Shown here piece after piece: positions 37,319-46,794 of a stretch of 64,000 nt of DNA. Under the pieces are notes generated by a model that was not told where the DNA came from, searched no databases, and was given only the letters and a program-made list of their open reading frames with translations. The stretch comes from Rhizobium leguminosarum. GTDB lineage: Bacteria; Pseudomonadota; Alphaproteobacteria; Rhizobiales; Rhizobiaceae. Position 1 is the stretch's first letter. Each line of letters opens with the position of its first letter. The stretch lies in assembly GCF_017876795.1 (NCBI RefSeq), contig NZ_JAGIOR010000002.1, positions 875,350-939,349 of the forward strand. Reading direction: 5' to 3'. The position numbers were made by a program, and so were the translations under genes.

Positions 37319-38914
37319 ATGGATCGTTACGACTATATCATCATCGGGGCAGGCAGCGCCGGCTGCGTACTTGCCAACCGGCTGTCGGCCGATGGCACGA
37401 GCCGCGTGCTGCTGCTCGAAGCCGGCGGCAGCGACAACTACCACTGGATCCATATCCCGGTCGGCTATCTCTATTGCATCAACAATCCGCGCACCGACTG
37501 GTGTTTCACCACGGCGCCGGAAGCCGGATTGAACGGCCGGGCGCTGAGCTATCCGCGCGGCAAGGTGCTCGGCGGCTCTTCGTCGATCAACGGCATGATC
37601 TACATGCGCGGCCAGGCGCGCGACTACGACCTCTGGCGCCAGATGGGCTGCAGCGGATGGGGCTGGGACGATGTTCTGCCCTTCTTCCGCAAGTCCGAGG
37701 ATTTTTATCGCGGCGAAGATGAGATGCATGGGGCCGGCGGCGAATGGCGGATCGAGAAGGCGCGTGTGCGCTGGGCCGTGCTTGACGCTTTCCAGCAGGC
37801 GGCGAGGGAAGCGGGTATTCCGGAAACCGCGGATTTCAACCGTGGCAGCAATGAAGGGTCCGGTTATTTCGACGTCAACCAGCGCTCCGGCATTCGCTGG
37901 AACACCTCGAAGGCCTTCCTGCGCCCGGCAATGCGGCGCTCCAACCTGACCGTGCTGACCAAGGCCCAGGTCCGGCGGCTGCTGGTGGAGGAGGGTGCCG
38001 TTGCCGGCGTCGAATTCCAGCATCGTGGCGAGCCGAAACGCGCTTATGCGGCGAAGGAAACCATCCTTTCGGCCGGTTCGATCGGTTCGCCGCATATCCT
38101 GGAACTGTCCGGCATCGGCAAGGGCGACGTCCTCAGGCAGGCGGGCGTCGATGTCGTTAGCGAGGTGAAGGGTGTGGGCGAGAACCTGCAGGACCATCTG
38201 CAACTGCGTCTGGCCTATAAGGTCACCGGCGTCCCGACGCTGAACGAGAAGGCGACGAAGCTGATTGGCAAGGCGGCGATCGGGCTCGAATATCTCGTCC
38301 GCCGCTCCGGGCCGATGGCGATGGCGCCGAGCCAGCTTGGCATCTTCACTCGCTCGGGCCCGGACCGAGAAACGCCCGACCTGCAATATCACGTGCAGCC
38401 GGTATCGCTGGAGAAGTTCGGCGATCCCGTCCATCCTTTCCCGGCGATCACCGCGAGCGTCTGCAATCTGAGGCCGGAAAGCCGCGGTTCGGTGCACCTG
38501 TCGAGCCCGGATTTCGCCGCCCAGCCGACGATCAGCCCGAAATACCTCTCGACGCAACGCGATCGTGACATAGCTGTCCGTTCAATACGGTTGACGCGCA
38601 GGATCGTCGCGCAGCCTTCCTTCGCCCGGTTCAGGCCGGAGGAATTCAAGCCGGGGCCCAGCTATCAGACCGAGGCTGATCTGGAGCGGGCGGCGGGCGA
38701 AATCGGCACGACGATCTTCCATCCGGTCGGCACCTGCCGCATGGGCGCCGACAGGGACAGCGTCGTCGATCCCAGGCTGAGATTCCGGGCGCTCGGCAAG
38801 CTCAGGATCGCCGACGCCTCGGTGATGCCGTCGATCACCTCGGGCAACACCAATTCGCCGACGATCATGATCGCCGAAAAGGCGGCGGCGATGATCCTCG
38901 AAGACAATCGATAG
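37319..38914 (+). CDS. GMC-family FAD oxidoreductase
   Basis: A 531-residue flavoenzyme of the choline dehydrogenase/alcohol oxidase group. FAD-binding IIIGAGSAGCVLANRLS, GMC signature 1 (YPRGKVLGGSSSINGMIYMRG), signature 2 (AGSIGSPHILELSGIG) and catalytic segments HPVGTCRMG and SGNTNSPT are all present. It lies 68 bp after the importer genes and probably oxidises the imported alcohol. The substrate is not evident; betaine-aldehyde genes are absent, so choline is not favoured. Confidence 0.9.
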   Translation: MDRYDYIIIGAGSAGCVLANRLSADGTSRVLLLEAGGSDNYHWIHIPVGYLYCINNPRTDWCFTTAPEAGLNGRALSYPRGKVLGGSSSINGMIYMRGQARDYDLWRQMGCSGWGWDDVLPFFRKSEDFYRGEDEMHGAGGEWRIEKARVRWAVLDAFQQAAREAGIPETADFNRGSNEGSGYFDVNQRSGIRWNTSKAFLRPAMRRSNLTVLTKAQVRRLLVEEGAVAGVEFQHRGEPKRAYAAKETILSAGSIGSPHILELSGIGKGDVLRQAGVDVVSEVKGVGENLQDHLQLRLAYKVTGVPTLNEKATKLIGKAAIGLEYLVRRSGPMAMAPSQLGIFTRSGPDRETPDLQYHVQPVSLEKFGDPVHPFPAITASVCNLRPESRGSVHLSSPDFAAQPTISPKYLSTQRDRDIAVRSIRLTRRIVAQPSFARFRPEEFKPGPSYQTEADLERAAGEIGTTIFHPVGTCRMGADRDSVVDPRLRFRALGKLRIADASVMPSITSGNTNSPTIMIAEKAAAMILEDNR

Positions 38915-39052
38915 GAGGTGGCATGAAAGAGGCCGCGGCCGTTGAGAGAACGGATCACTGAGATGCAGATGATGATCGAGGGACAGTCACACTTCCAGCC
39001 TTTCGGCTTATCCTATTGGGGTTTCGAAGATCTCAATAAGGGAGTTGGAAGC

Positions 39053-40120
39053 ATGACTGCCTCTTATGAATACCCTATCGGGGTCGACTACCACAAATCC
39101 TACAGCCACCTGGTGGTTCAGGACAGCAGCGGCAAGACGCTGAGATCCGGCCGGGTGAAGAACGACCGACAGTCGCTGGGCGGGTTTCTCGAACGCTATC
39201 GGGAGAACTCGCATGCGGTTGTCGAGGCGACGCGCAACTGGATGGTGATGTACGACTGGCTCGACGACATTTGTGATGATGTCGTTCTCGCCCATCCGCT
39301 GAAGGTCAAAGCGATCGCCGACGCCAAGATCAAGACCGACAAGATCGACGCGACGGTGCTGGCACATCTGCTCAGAGCCGATCTGGTACCCGAAGCCTGG
39401 GCGCCAAGCGAGAGATCGCGGGACCTTCGCGTCGCGCTACGCGAACGGATGTTTTACGTGCGGCTGCGCACGATGACGAAGAACCGCATCGTCACGGTGT
39501 TCGACCGCTATCCGGAGCAGACGGCGCAATTGAAGAAGCTTGGCGACCTGTTTGGCAAGGCCGGCCGCGTCCAGCTGGCGCAGGTCAACGTCTCGGAGAT
39601 CGACCGCATCCAGATCGATCGCGGTCTCGCCTTCATCGGCGACATCGACATGCGGATCAAACAGTCGGAAGCGACGATCCGGGCGATGACCAAGGCCAAT
39701 GCCAACGTCAAGCTGTTGAAGACGATCCCCGGCATCGGCGAGTTCTTCGCCCGGCTGATCGATGCGGAGATCGACGACATATCGCGGTTCCGCCACTCGA
39801 AGAAGCTTGCCGCCTATGCCGGGCTTGTGCCGTCGACCTATTCCTCCGGCGGCAAGACCTTCCACGGCAAGATCATCAAGCAGGGCAACAAGTGGCTGCG
39901 CTGGGCCTTTGTCGAAGCCGTCGCTCCTGCCATCGCCAGCGATCCACAGCTGCGCGCCCAATACGAGCATCTGAAGATCAAAGGAATAAACAAGGCGCGG
40001 GTTGCCATCGCGCGCAAGCTTCTGACGATCGCCTTCCAGATCCTGCGTGACCAGCGCGCCTACGAGCCGCGCGGCACCGCCACCATGGAAGGCGCGTCGA
40101 CGATATCCCGGTTGTCCTGA
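39053..40120 (+). CDS. IS110-family transposase
   Basis: A 355-residue DEDD/serine recombinase. RuvC-like residues are Asp in IGVDYHKSY, Glu in AVVEATRN and Asp pair in KTDKIDATVLA; the C-terminal domain has TIPGIGEFFARLI and the serine-bearing GLVPSTYSSGGKTFHG followed by KQGNKWLRW. The ATG behind GGGAGTTGGAAGC was chosen. Intact, so the element may be active. It is not the same subtype as the truncated copy at 1148. Confidence 0.93.
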   Translation: MTASYEYPIGVDYHKSYSHLVVQDSSGKTLRSGRVKNDRQSLGGFLERYRENSHAVVEATRNWMVMYDWLDDICDDVVLAHPLKVKAIADAKIKTDKIDATVLAHLLRADLVPEAWAPSERSRDLRVALRERMFYVRLRTMTKNRIVTVFDRYPEQTAQLKKLGDLFGKAGRVQLAQVNVSEIDRIQIDRGLAFIGDIDMRIKQSEATIRAMTKANANVKLLKTIPGIGEFFARLIDAEIDDISRFRHSKKLAAYAGLVPSTYSSGGKTFHGKIIKQGNKWLRWAFVEAVAPAIASDPQLRAQYEHLKIKGINKARVAIARKLLTIAFQILRDQRAYEPRGTATMEGASTISRLS

Positions 40121-40340
40121 TGGTCGTTTAGCGAGCCCGGTAGAACTGGGCTGCGCTCCTCTAGGAGAATGGGAAACCGGGAGCCGAACGCCACTCTGTG
40201 ACCGAAGCCCCAGGCATCAGGTCACGCATTGGAGACTGGTTCAAGAACCGACGGACAGCAAAGCGATCTGTCCGGCGGAAAGAGAGACTTTGCCGATCGG
40301 TGCGAATGCCGGTCAAAACTTAACCGAACCCAAGGAAAAG
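40121..40340 (+). ncRNA. Candidate IS110 guide-RNA region
   Basis: The non-coding stretch after the transposase is rich in short hairpins: AGCCC/GGGCT (40134-40152), CTCCT/AGGAG just behind it, and GTGACC/GGTCAC with a 16-nt loop (40198-40225). IS110-group elements encode a structured bridge or seek RNA in a non-coding end. Which end holds it differs between subgroups, so this is a candidate only. Confidence 0.35.
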
Positions 40341-40390
40341 CCGCCAAATGCTGGTGTTCTGCCCCTTGCGTTCTTTCATTGGAGAAGACC

Positions 40391-41272
40391 ATGGCAAGGA
40401 TCGCATTCATCGGGCTTGGCAATATGGGCGGGCCGATGGCGGCCAATCTGGTCAAGGCAGGTCACGAGGTCCTCGGCTTCGATCTCGCAGCCTCAGTGCT
40501 GAAGGCGGCCGAGGAAAGCGGCGTCAAACCGGCAAGCCACGCCAGCCAGGCGGTCAAGGACGCCGACATCGTCATATCAATGCTGCCGCAGGGCAAACAC
40601 GTGCTGACGGCCTGGACCGATATCCTGCAGACCGCGGCGCAAGGCACACTTGTCATCGATTGCTCGACAATCGATGTCGACAGCAGCCGCAAGGCGCATG
40701 CGATGGCCAAGGCCGCAAGCTGCCTGTCGCTCGACGCGCCGGTCTCCGGCGGCACCGGCGGGGCGAGCGCCGGCACGCTGACCTTCATGGCCGGCGGCTC
40801 GGACGAGGCTTTCGCGAGGGGCAAGCCGATCCTTGAGGCGATGGGCAAGAAGATCGTCCATTGCGGCGAGGCCGGTGCCGGCCAGGCGGCGAAGATCTGC
40901 AACAACATGATCCTCGGCATCTCGATGGTCGGCGTCTGCGAGGCCTTCGTGCTCGCCGAAAAACTCGGTCTCTCGCATCAGGCGCTGTTCGACGTCGCCT
41001 CGACCTCATCCGGCCAATGCTGGTCGATCAATACCTATTGCCCGGTGCCCGGACCGGTGCCGACCTCGCCCGCCAACAACGACTACAAGCCCGGTTTTGC
41101 CGCCGCTCTGATGCTGAAGGATCTCAGGCTCTCGCAGGAGGCGGCGCTGGCAAGCGGCGCTTCCACGCCGATGGGTGCGGAGGCCGCGCAGCTTTTTGCG
41201 CTCTTCGAAAAGCAGGGCAATGGCGGACGGGATTTTTCCGCCATCATCGAGATGTTCCGGGAGAAGGCGTAG
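40391..41272 (+). CDS. 3-hydroxyisobutyrate dehydrogenase-like enzyme (MmsB family)
   Basis: A 293-residue beta-hydroxyacid dehydrogenase using NAD. Rossmann motif ARIAFIGLGNMGGPMAANL, substrate-binding DAPVSGGTGGASAGTLTFM, and catalytic Lys in AGQAAKICNNMILG are conserved; the late KDLRLSQEAA helix fits MmsB. The ATG follows GGAGAAGACC. The IS110 element separates it from the GMC gene, with which it may once have formed an operon for alcohol oxidation. True 3-hydroxyisobutyrate or a related acid are both possible. Confidence 0.87.
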   Translation: MARIAFIGLGNMGGPMAANLVKAGHEVLGFDLAASVLKAAEESGVKPASHASQAVKDADIVISMLPQGKHVLTAWTDILQTAAQGTLVIDCSTIDVDSSRKAHAMAKAASCLSLDAPVSGGTGGASAGTLTFMAGGSDEAFARGKPILEAMGKKIVHCGEAGAGQAAKICNNMILGISMVGVCEAFVLAEKLGLSHQALFDVASTSSGQCWSINTYCPVPGPVPTSPANNDYKPGFAAALMLKDLRLSQEAALASGASTPMGAEAAQLFALFEKQGNGGRDFSAIIEMFREKA

Positions 41273-41280
41273 GTGCTGAC

Positions 41281-42060
41281 CTATAAGAGATAGCTGACCG
41301 GCTCGCTTCGAACGGGATGCGGGAAGACGCCCATACCGACGCCGAAGATCGACTGCAGCGTTTCGGCCTGCATGATCTCGGCGGGCGTGCCTTCGGCGGT
41401 GATCTGGCCGCGATTGAGGGCAATGATCGCGTCGCAGTAGCGTGCGGCGAGGTTGATGTCGTGCAGCACGATGATGACGGTCAGCCCGCGCTCATGGCTG
41501 AGTTCCTGCACCAGTGAAAGGACGCTTGCCTGATGGGCAAGGTCGAGCGCCGATGTCGGTTCGTCGAGCAGCAGGCAGCGGGCGTCCTGGGCGAGCATCA
41601 TGGCGATCCAGGCACGCTGGCGCTCGCCGCCGGACATGTTGGCGACGAGACGATCGGCGAAATCGTCAAGCTCGGTGCGGGCAATTGCCTCCTCGACCAT
41701 GTTGCGATCGGTCGCGGTGAAGCGGCCGAGCGTGCCGTGCCAGGGAAAACGGCCGAGCGCCACCAGTTCCCGCACCGTCATGCCGTCGGTCGCCGGCGTG
41801 AATTGCGGCATGTAGGCGACGTGCCGGGCAAATTCGCGGGCACCCCAATCACCCGCCGGTTTGCCGTTAAAGCCGATGGCGCCGGACTTCGGCGCGACCT
41901 GGCGGGCGATGATCTTCAAGAGCGTACTCTTGCCGGAGCCGTTCGGCCCCACCAGACCATAGATGCGGCCTTGGTCGAGCGTCAGGTCGATGCCATGCAG
42001 GATGGATTTCGGCCCGATGGCATAGGTGATTGCCGACAGGGCAAGGAAAGGCGAAGGCAT
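41281..42060 (-). CDS. Iron-siderophore ABC transporter ATPase (FhuC/FepC type)
   Basis: A 259-residue ATPase. Walker A GPNGSGKST, family segment AYMPQFTPATDGMTVRELVALGRFPWHG, signature MSGGERQRAWIAMMLAQD, Walker B LLLDEPTSALD and H-loop LHDINLAARYCD fit ferric-siderophore importers. No binding protein, permease or receptor gene is next to it in the window, so it is an orphan or the remainder lies elsewhere. Confidence 0.88.
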   Translation of the reverse strand: MPSPFLALSAITYAIGPKSILHGIDLTLDQGRIYGLVGPNGSGKSTLLKIIARQVAPKSGAIGFNGKPAGDWGAREFARHVAYMPQFTPATDGMTVRELVALGRFPWHGTLGRFTATDRNMVEEAIARTELDDFADRLVANMSGGERQRAWIAMMLAQDARCLLLDEPTSALDLAHQASVLSLVQELSHERGLTVIIVLHDINLAARYCDAIIALNRGQITAEGTPAEIMQAETLQSIFGVGMGVFPHPVRSEPVSYLL

Positions 42061-42222
42061 GATCTGCTCCAGGTTCGGCGCTGCGACGGGCTCGGGAGGG
42101 CGAGCCCTCCCTTTCCCTGCAAAACTAAACCAGGATTGTCAACTTATGCTTTCCGCTCGGCACTATTCGGCGCGCCGATTGGACGCCCTGGTCGAAGCCC
42201 TCCAGTGAAAACAGGCTTCAAA

Positions 42223-42981
42223 TCAAGCCTTCGACACCGTGAAACTGAGCCTGGTGTCGCCGAACAGGATGTCGATCTCGCCGGGTTCGGTCAGTTCGAC
42301 CGCGCCGCTCAAAGTGCCCGTCGTGATCAGCGCGCCGGCCTTCAGCGATGTCTCGGGGCGCAGACCGTCATTGGCGTAGTCGACGAGCCAGGTAAGAACG
42401 TCGCCCTTCGGATGCTGCGCCGGGCCATCATAGATCGTGCGGTCGGCATGGGTGACCTTGAGCGGCGTACCGCCGGCGGTGTCGACAACGCTTTGTTCGA
42501 GCTTCGGGCCAAGCACATAACCGCTATTGCCGAGGCGGTCGGCAACGAACAGCAGGAAGGAAACGCCGCCGCTTTCCCTGACGGCGCTGACCAGCAGTTC
42601 GGCGCCGAGATAGGCAGTGGAGATCGCCTCGACCACCTCGGCGCGGCTGTAGGGAGCACCTGCGCGGATCGGCAGGTCCTTGCCGAGACGGACGGCGATT
42701 TCAGTTTCGAATTTCAGACCGGGATACCAGGCGATGCTCGCGCCCGACATGGCTTCGGCGTAGGGATGCAGAGGCGCGGTAACCGCCTGGCCCGCAGGCG
42801 AGACCGTCACTTTCCAGGCATTGCTGGAGATACCGTCTGCGGCGGCGAGCAAATTCTGCGCTTCCATCGCCTGATGCAGATCGGTCGGCAGGGTGAAAGT
42901 GCCGGTTTCCTCCTGCTTGCCCGCCTGGCGCAGGCTGTGAAACCTGGCTGCGACCGCGCGCGGATCGAATGTCTCTGTCAT
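42223..42981 (-). CDS. Fumarylacetoacetase-fold hydratase (2-keto-4-pentenoate hydratase-like)
   Basis: A 252-residue protein. The metal-site acidic residues appear in LKFETEIAVRLGKDLP, and a TGTLSGAVELTEPGEIDILF segment near the C-terminus matches the usual TGT/PGD region. The size and the lack of a long N-terminal domain point to the MhpD-like hydratases of aromatic meta-cleavage, but no such pathway genes are nearby. Substrate unknown. A 162-bp gap with no gene separates it from the ATPase. Confidence 0.78.
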   Translation of the reverse strand: MTETFDPRAVAARFHSLRQAGKQEETGTFTLPTDLHQAMEAQNLLAAADGISSNAWKVTVSPAGQAVTAPLHPYAEAMSGASIAWYPGLKFETEIAVRLGKDLPIRAGAPYSRAEVVEAISTAYLGAELLVSAVRESGGVSFLLFVADRLGNSGYVLGPKLEQSVVDTAGGTPLKVTHADRTIYDGPAQHPKGDVLTWLVDYANDGLRPETSLKAGALITTGTLSGAVELTEPGEIDILFGDTRLSFTVSKA

Positions 42982-43070
42982 GCTGTCTCCTCGACTTGGT
43001 TTTCGAGGGGCACACTAACGGCAAGGCAGGGGCGAGCAAGACCGTTCTTGGGCCGTATTTGGAAAGACTC

Positions 43071-44450
43071 CTATTCCATCACGGCGTACCAGCAATCGCG
43101 ATAGGCCGAGAGCCCTGGGATATCGGCCGGTGGAACATGCGTCTCGGCACCCGACAGCGGCCGGATGCCGGTGAGAAGGGCCGCGCCCTGGCTGGTGCCG
43201 GTTGTGCCGGGAACGGCATTGACCTCGCGGCCGGCAAGGGCGGCAAGCAGCGCCAGATAGGTCGCGTTCAGGGCAAAGGGCCCTTCGACGATAATGGGGC
43301 CTTTGGCGCCGATCAGGCCGAGACAGGCGTCGGTCATCAAAGCGAGATAGAGGCAGGCCGTGGCATAACGTTCCTCGCGGCTTGCCCGGTCGGCGCCGAT
43401 CCAGCGGCTCGCCTTTCCCGGAAAGGGTCCGGACCCGGGGGCGATATTGGGCAGCAGCATCATGCCCCTGCCGATGACAGGCCCGATCGCCGCCTGGGCC
43501 GCCTTTTCATCGACAGGACCGACCTCGGCCGAAAGGATTTCGAATTCCCGCCCGCCCATGAAACGAGAGGAGGGAACGGCCCGGCCATAGGCATCGACAT
43601 TGGCAAGCGCGTCGCGGTCTTGATCGAGATGAGCGAGATCGCCGCCGACGCCGAAATTGATGACCCAGGTGCCTGTGGAGACGACGGCAAAGGGTGCTTC
43701 CCGATGGACGAGATGCGGCAGCAGCGAGGCATTGGAATCGTGAATGCCGCAATAGACCGGCACGGGTGCTGCAAGGCCGAGCTCGGTGGCGATCTCGGGC
43801 AGGACAGGGCCGAGTGCGTCGAAGGCGGAGCGGATCGGCGCCATCAGCGTGCGAATGCCGAGCCTGTCGACCAGCGAGGAATACTCGCCGGCCTTCGGGT
43901 TCCAGAGGTCGGTATGGCAGCCGAGCGAGGTCAGCTCATTGGCGGCGATGCCGGTCAGTCGCGCCGTCCAATATTGCGCATAGGTGAGGATGGTCACCAC
44001 CCCGGCGAATTCCTCGGGAAAGGCGGTCTTCTGATAGTGCAGCTGCGCTCCGACATTGAGGCCCATCGCGAGGCGCGGCGAGAAGGTTTCGCCGAAGGCG
44101 GGACGCAGTGCCGTATAGGCATCACGGATTTCCTCGGGATATTCGTGTTCGTAGTCGATCACAGGCATGGCGAGCGTACCGTCCTGACCGAGCAGCGCGG
44201 CGGCGGCGCCATGGGTGGTGACCGAGATGGCATCGAAACCCGTTTCCCCCGCAAGCCTCTTCAGCGCGTCGAGTGCGAAGGACCAGAGCGCCTCAATGTC
44301 GTAATGCGGGTAGGGAGCTGTTTTGATCGCGATGTTCGGGCGCTTCAGGACGGCGATCTCGGCGCCGGTTTCGCTGTCGAGCACGACGACCTTGGCATTG
44401 GTCTTGCCGATGTCGAGAACGGCGATGCGGCGATAGGAGGTGGCGTTCAT
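43071..44450 (-). CDS. rhaK: L-rhamnulose kinase RhaK
   Basis: A 459-residue FGGY-type sugar kinase that phosphorylates L-rhamnulose. N-terminal nucleotide fold [19 protein letters not shown], the phosphate loop [15 protein letters not shown] and C-terminal [18 protein letters not shown] are visible. The ATG overlaps the rhaU stop (ATGA). In R. leguminosarum RhaK is also reported to be needed for rhamnose transport. Last gene of the rha uptake operon. Confidence 0.92.
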   Translation of the reverse strand: MNATSYRRIAVLDIGKTNAKVVVLDSETGAEIAVLKRPNIAIKTAPYPHYDIEALWSFALDALKRLAGETGFDAISVTTHGAAAALLGQDGTLAMPVIDYEHEYPEEIRDAYTALRPAFGETFSPRLAMGLNVGAQLHYQKTAFPEEFAGVVTILTYAQYWTARLTGIAANELTSLGCHTDLWNPKAGEYSSLVDRLGIRTLMAPIRSAFDALGPVLPEIATELGLAAPVPVYCGIHDSNASLLPHLVHREAPFAVVSTGTWVINFGVGGDLAHLDQDRDALANVDAYGRAVPSSRFMGGREFEILSAEVGPVDEKAAQAAIGPVIGRGMMLLPNIAPGSGPFPGKASRWIGADRASREERYATACLYLALMTDACLGLIGAKGPIIVEGPFALNATYLALLAALAGREVNAVPGTTGTSQGAALLTGIRPLSGAETHVPPADIPGLSAYRDCWYAVME

Positions 44451-44767
44451 GGCATATGAAAGAGCGTGACGAGGTCGCTTTGCACCGGCGAATTGTCCGG
44501 GTTGGTCGCCATGATATCGGCCATATGCGCCCACCATTTCTTCATGACGGGATGCTCCGGCAGGCTCGCCATGATGTGATCGGCGGGCCGCGTCAACACG
44601 CCGAACAGCGTGTTGGTGTCGCGGTCGAGATGGATGGAATAGTCGCTGGCGCCCGACTGGTGCAGCAGATCGACCAGTTCCGGCCAAATTTCGTCATGCC
44701 GCTTGCGGTATTCGGCTTCCATGCCGGGATTGAGTTGCATCTTGAAGGCGTGTTTTTCTCTAGTCAT
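44447..44767 (-). CDS. rhaU: L-rhamnose mutarotase RhaU
   Basis: A 106-residue enzyme that interconverts rhamnose anomers. The catalytic His is in [16 protein letters not shown], with the conserved Tyr in DYSIHLD and the WW pair in [13 protein letters not shown]; the ending [18 protein letters not shown] matches RhaM/RhaU. It overlaps both neighbours (rhaQ and rhaK) by four nt. Confidence 0.94.
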   Translation of the reverse strand: MTREKHAFKMQLNPGMEAEYRKRHDEIWPELVDLLHQSGASDYSIHLDRDTNTLFGVLTRPADHIMASLPEHPVMKKWWAHMADIMATNPDNSPVQSDLVTLFHMP

Positions 44768-45771
44768 CGGGAGCTCATGAGCTTGACGCGGCGGGCGATG
44801 ATCGGGATGGCGATGGTGATGATCAAAAGCAGGCCGATGAAGATCGACATGACGATGCCGGGCACGTTCAACAGGCCGAGGCCGAAGGTGACGAGGCCCA
44901 TGACGAAGGCGGCGATGACAACGCCGCCGATCGTGCCGGAGCCGCCGAGGATCGAGATGCCGCCGAGCACGACCATGGTGACGACTTCGAGCTCCCAGCC
45001 CTGGGCGATCGACGGCCGGGTCGAGCCGAGGCGCGAGGTCAGGCAGACCGCGGCGACACCGCTCATGACGCCGGTCAGCAGGAAAAGGATGAATTTGACG
45101 CGCTCGACCGGGATGCCGGAGAAGCGGGCGGCAAAATCATTGTTGCCGATCGCATAGACCTGCCGGCCGAAATTCGTCGCGTGCAGCAGGATGGCAAAAA
45201 GGATCGCCAGCACGAAGAACAGCACGAATTCGAAGGAGAATACCCAGAAGACATAGCCCTGGCCGAAATAGGCGAAATCAGCAGGGTATTTGCCATAGGC
45301 CTGGTCGCCGAGCACGATATAGGAAATGCCGCGGAAAAGGCTCATCGTGCCGATGGTGACGACGATCGACGGCAGTTTCAGCACCGAGACCAGCACCCCG
45401 TTGAAGGTGCCGCACGCAAGGCCGGTGCCGATGCCGATCAGGACCAGGCCCGGTGTACCGACGCCAAGCTGAGTTGCTGCTCCCATCGCCGTCGAGGCGA
45501 GCGCGATGATCGCGGCGACCGAGAGGTCGATCTCGCCCGATATGACGAGCAGCGCCATGGCAAAGGCGATCATTGCCTTTTCGGTGAAGTTGAAGGTGGC
45601 GTCCGAAAGATTCCAGGCGTCGAGGAAATAGGGCGAGGCCAGGGAATTGAAGATAAAGATCAGGATCGCGACGGCAAAGAGCAGCACTTCCCAGCTCGCA
45701 GCGATGCGGCGGAAGGGCGTACCGAGGCGATCCGGGATGACCCGCTTTTCGCGTGTGGGCACGGTGCTCAT
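44764..45771 (-). CDS. rhaQ: Rhamnose ABC transporter permease RhaQ
   Basis: A 335-residue sugar permease of the RbsC type with about ten membrane spans. Stretches [22 protein letters not shown] and [22 protein letters not shown] are typical. Its ATG overlaps the rhaP stop by four nt. Assigned as Q rather than P from the RhaRSTPQUK gene order. Confidence 0.9.
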   Translation of the reverse strand: MSTVPTREKRVIPDRLGTPFRRIAASWEVLLFAVAILIFIFNSLASPYFLDAWNLSDATFNFTEKAMIAFAMALLVISGEIDLSVAAIIALASTAMGAATQLGVGTPGLVLIGIGTGLACGTFNGVLVSVLKLPSIVVTIGTMSLFRGISYIVLGDQAYGKYPADFAYFGQGYVFWVFSFEFVLFFVLAILFAILLHATNFGRQVYAIGNNDFAARFSGIPVERVKFILFLLTGVMSGVAAVCLTSRLGSTRPSIAQGWELEVVTMVVLGGISILGGSGTIGGVVIAAFVMGLVTFGLGLLNVPGIVMSIFIGLLLIITIAIPIIARRVKLMSSR

Positions 45772-46769
45772 GCTGCGGCCTCCGTTCTGATCTCGGCTGC
45801 GGCGCGGTCGCGCAGGATGATGCGGCCGCGGTTGCGCTCGCGCCGGGCGTTGAAGGCGACGGCGAGGATGATGACGGTTCCAGAAATCGCCATCTGGGTG
45901 AAGGGTGAAATGCCGATGACCGGCAGCGCATTCTTAATGACGCCGAGGAAGAGTGCGCCGAGCACGGTGCCGGCGACCGAGCCGACGCCGCCGGCAATCG
46001 AGATGCCGCCGATGACGCAGGCCGCCACGCTGTCGAGTTCGAAGCCGTTGGCGATATCGACATAGGCGACGGCATAACGCGACACCCAGAGATAGCTTGA
46101 AAGCCCGGCGAGCGCGCCTGACAGGACGAAGGCGAGGAATTTCGTCCAGCCCGTATCGATGCCGGCATAGACGGCAGCGGTCGGGTTGCCGCCGGTCGCA
46201 TAGGCCGAGCGGCCGAACTGGGTATATCTGAGCAGCACATACATCATTAGCACGATGACGATGCCGACCCAGCCGAGGACGGGCAGGCCGAGGATCGGCG
46301 TGCGCGGCACCGACAGGAAGACCGGCGTCATCTGGTGGGCGTTGACCCAGGCGCCGCCCGAGAGCACGAAGGCCATGCCGCGATAGATGGTCAGCGTGCC
46401 GAGTGTGACGACGATCGGCGGGATTTCCAGAGCGCAGACGAGAAAGCCGTTGATGGCGCCGAGGCAGGCGCCGATGACGATCGCCGCAAGGATGAGCACG
46501 ACGAGCGGCAGATCGGGATAGGCGGCATTCATCATCGCGATCGCCATGCCGGTGAAGGCGAGATTGGCGGCAACCGACAGGTCGATCGACTTCGTCAGGA
46601 TGACCGTCATCTGCGCCAGCGCCAGGATGATCAGGATCGAGGTATCGTTGAAAATGCCGGCGAGATTGTCCGGCGTTGCGAAATCCGCAGCCCGCGTCGA
46701 AAAGATCGCAATCATCACCACGATGATGAGGAACAGCAGGGTTTCGCGTTTTCTGATCAGTCTTGCCAT
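45768..46769 (-). CDS. rhaP: Rhamnose ABC transporter permease RhaP
   Basis: A 333-residue RbsC-type permease, heteromeric partner of RhaQ. It shows ALAQMTVILTKSIDLSVAANLAFTGM and GGISIAGGVGSVAGTVLGALFLG. It starts 25 bp after the rhaT stop and overlaps rhaQ. Confidence 0.9.
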   Translation of the reverse strand: MARLIRKRETLLFLIIVVMIAIFSTRAADFATPDNLAGIFNDTSILIILALAQMTVILTKSIDLSVAANLAFTGMAIAMMNAAYPDLPLVVLILAAIVIGACLGAINGFLVCALEIPPIVVTLGTLTIYRGMAFVLSGGAWVNAHQMTPVFLSVPRTPILGLPVLGWVGIVIVLMMYVLLRYTQFGRSAYATGGNPTAAVYAGIDTGWTKFLAFVLSGALAGLSSYLWVSRYAVAYVDIANGFELDSVAACVIGGISIAGGVGSVAGTVLGALFLGVIKNALPVIGISPFTQMAISGTVIILAVAFNARRERNRGRIILRDRAAAEIRTEAAA

Positions 46770-46794
46770 GCTCTTACCTTATGCATTGTGGGCC

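Larger units (their letters stand above)
38930..40340 (+). mobile_element. IS110-family element (approximate limits)
   Basis: One intact transposase gene with about 120 bp of non-coding DNA before it and up to 270 bp after it. IS110 elements lack clear inverted repeats and target duplications, so the ends are estimates set by the flanking GMC and dehydrogenase genes. Confidence 0.6.

Noticed and set aside
41533..43104. 523-codon open frame on the plus strand
   Set aside because: Covers the FhuC-like and FAA-fold genes on the other strand; no recognisable motif.
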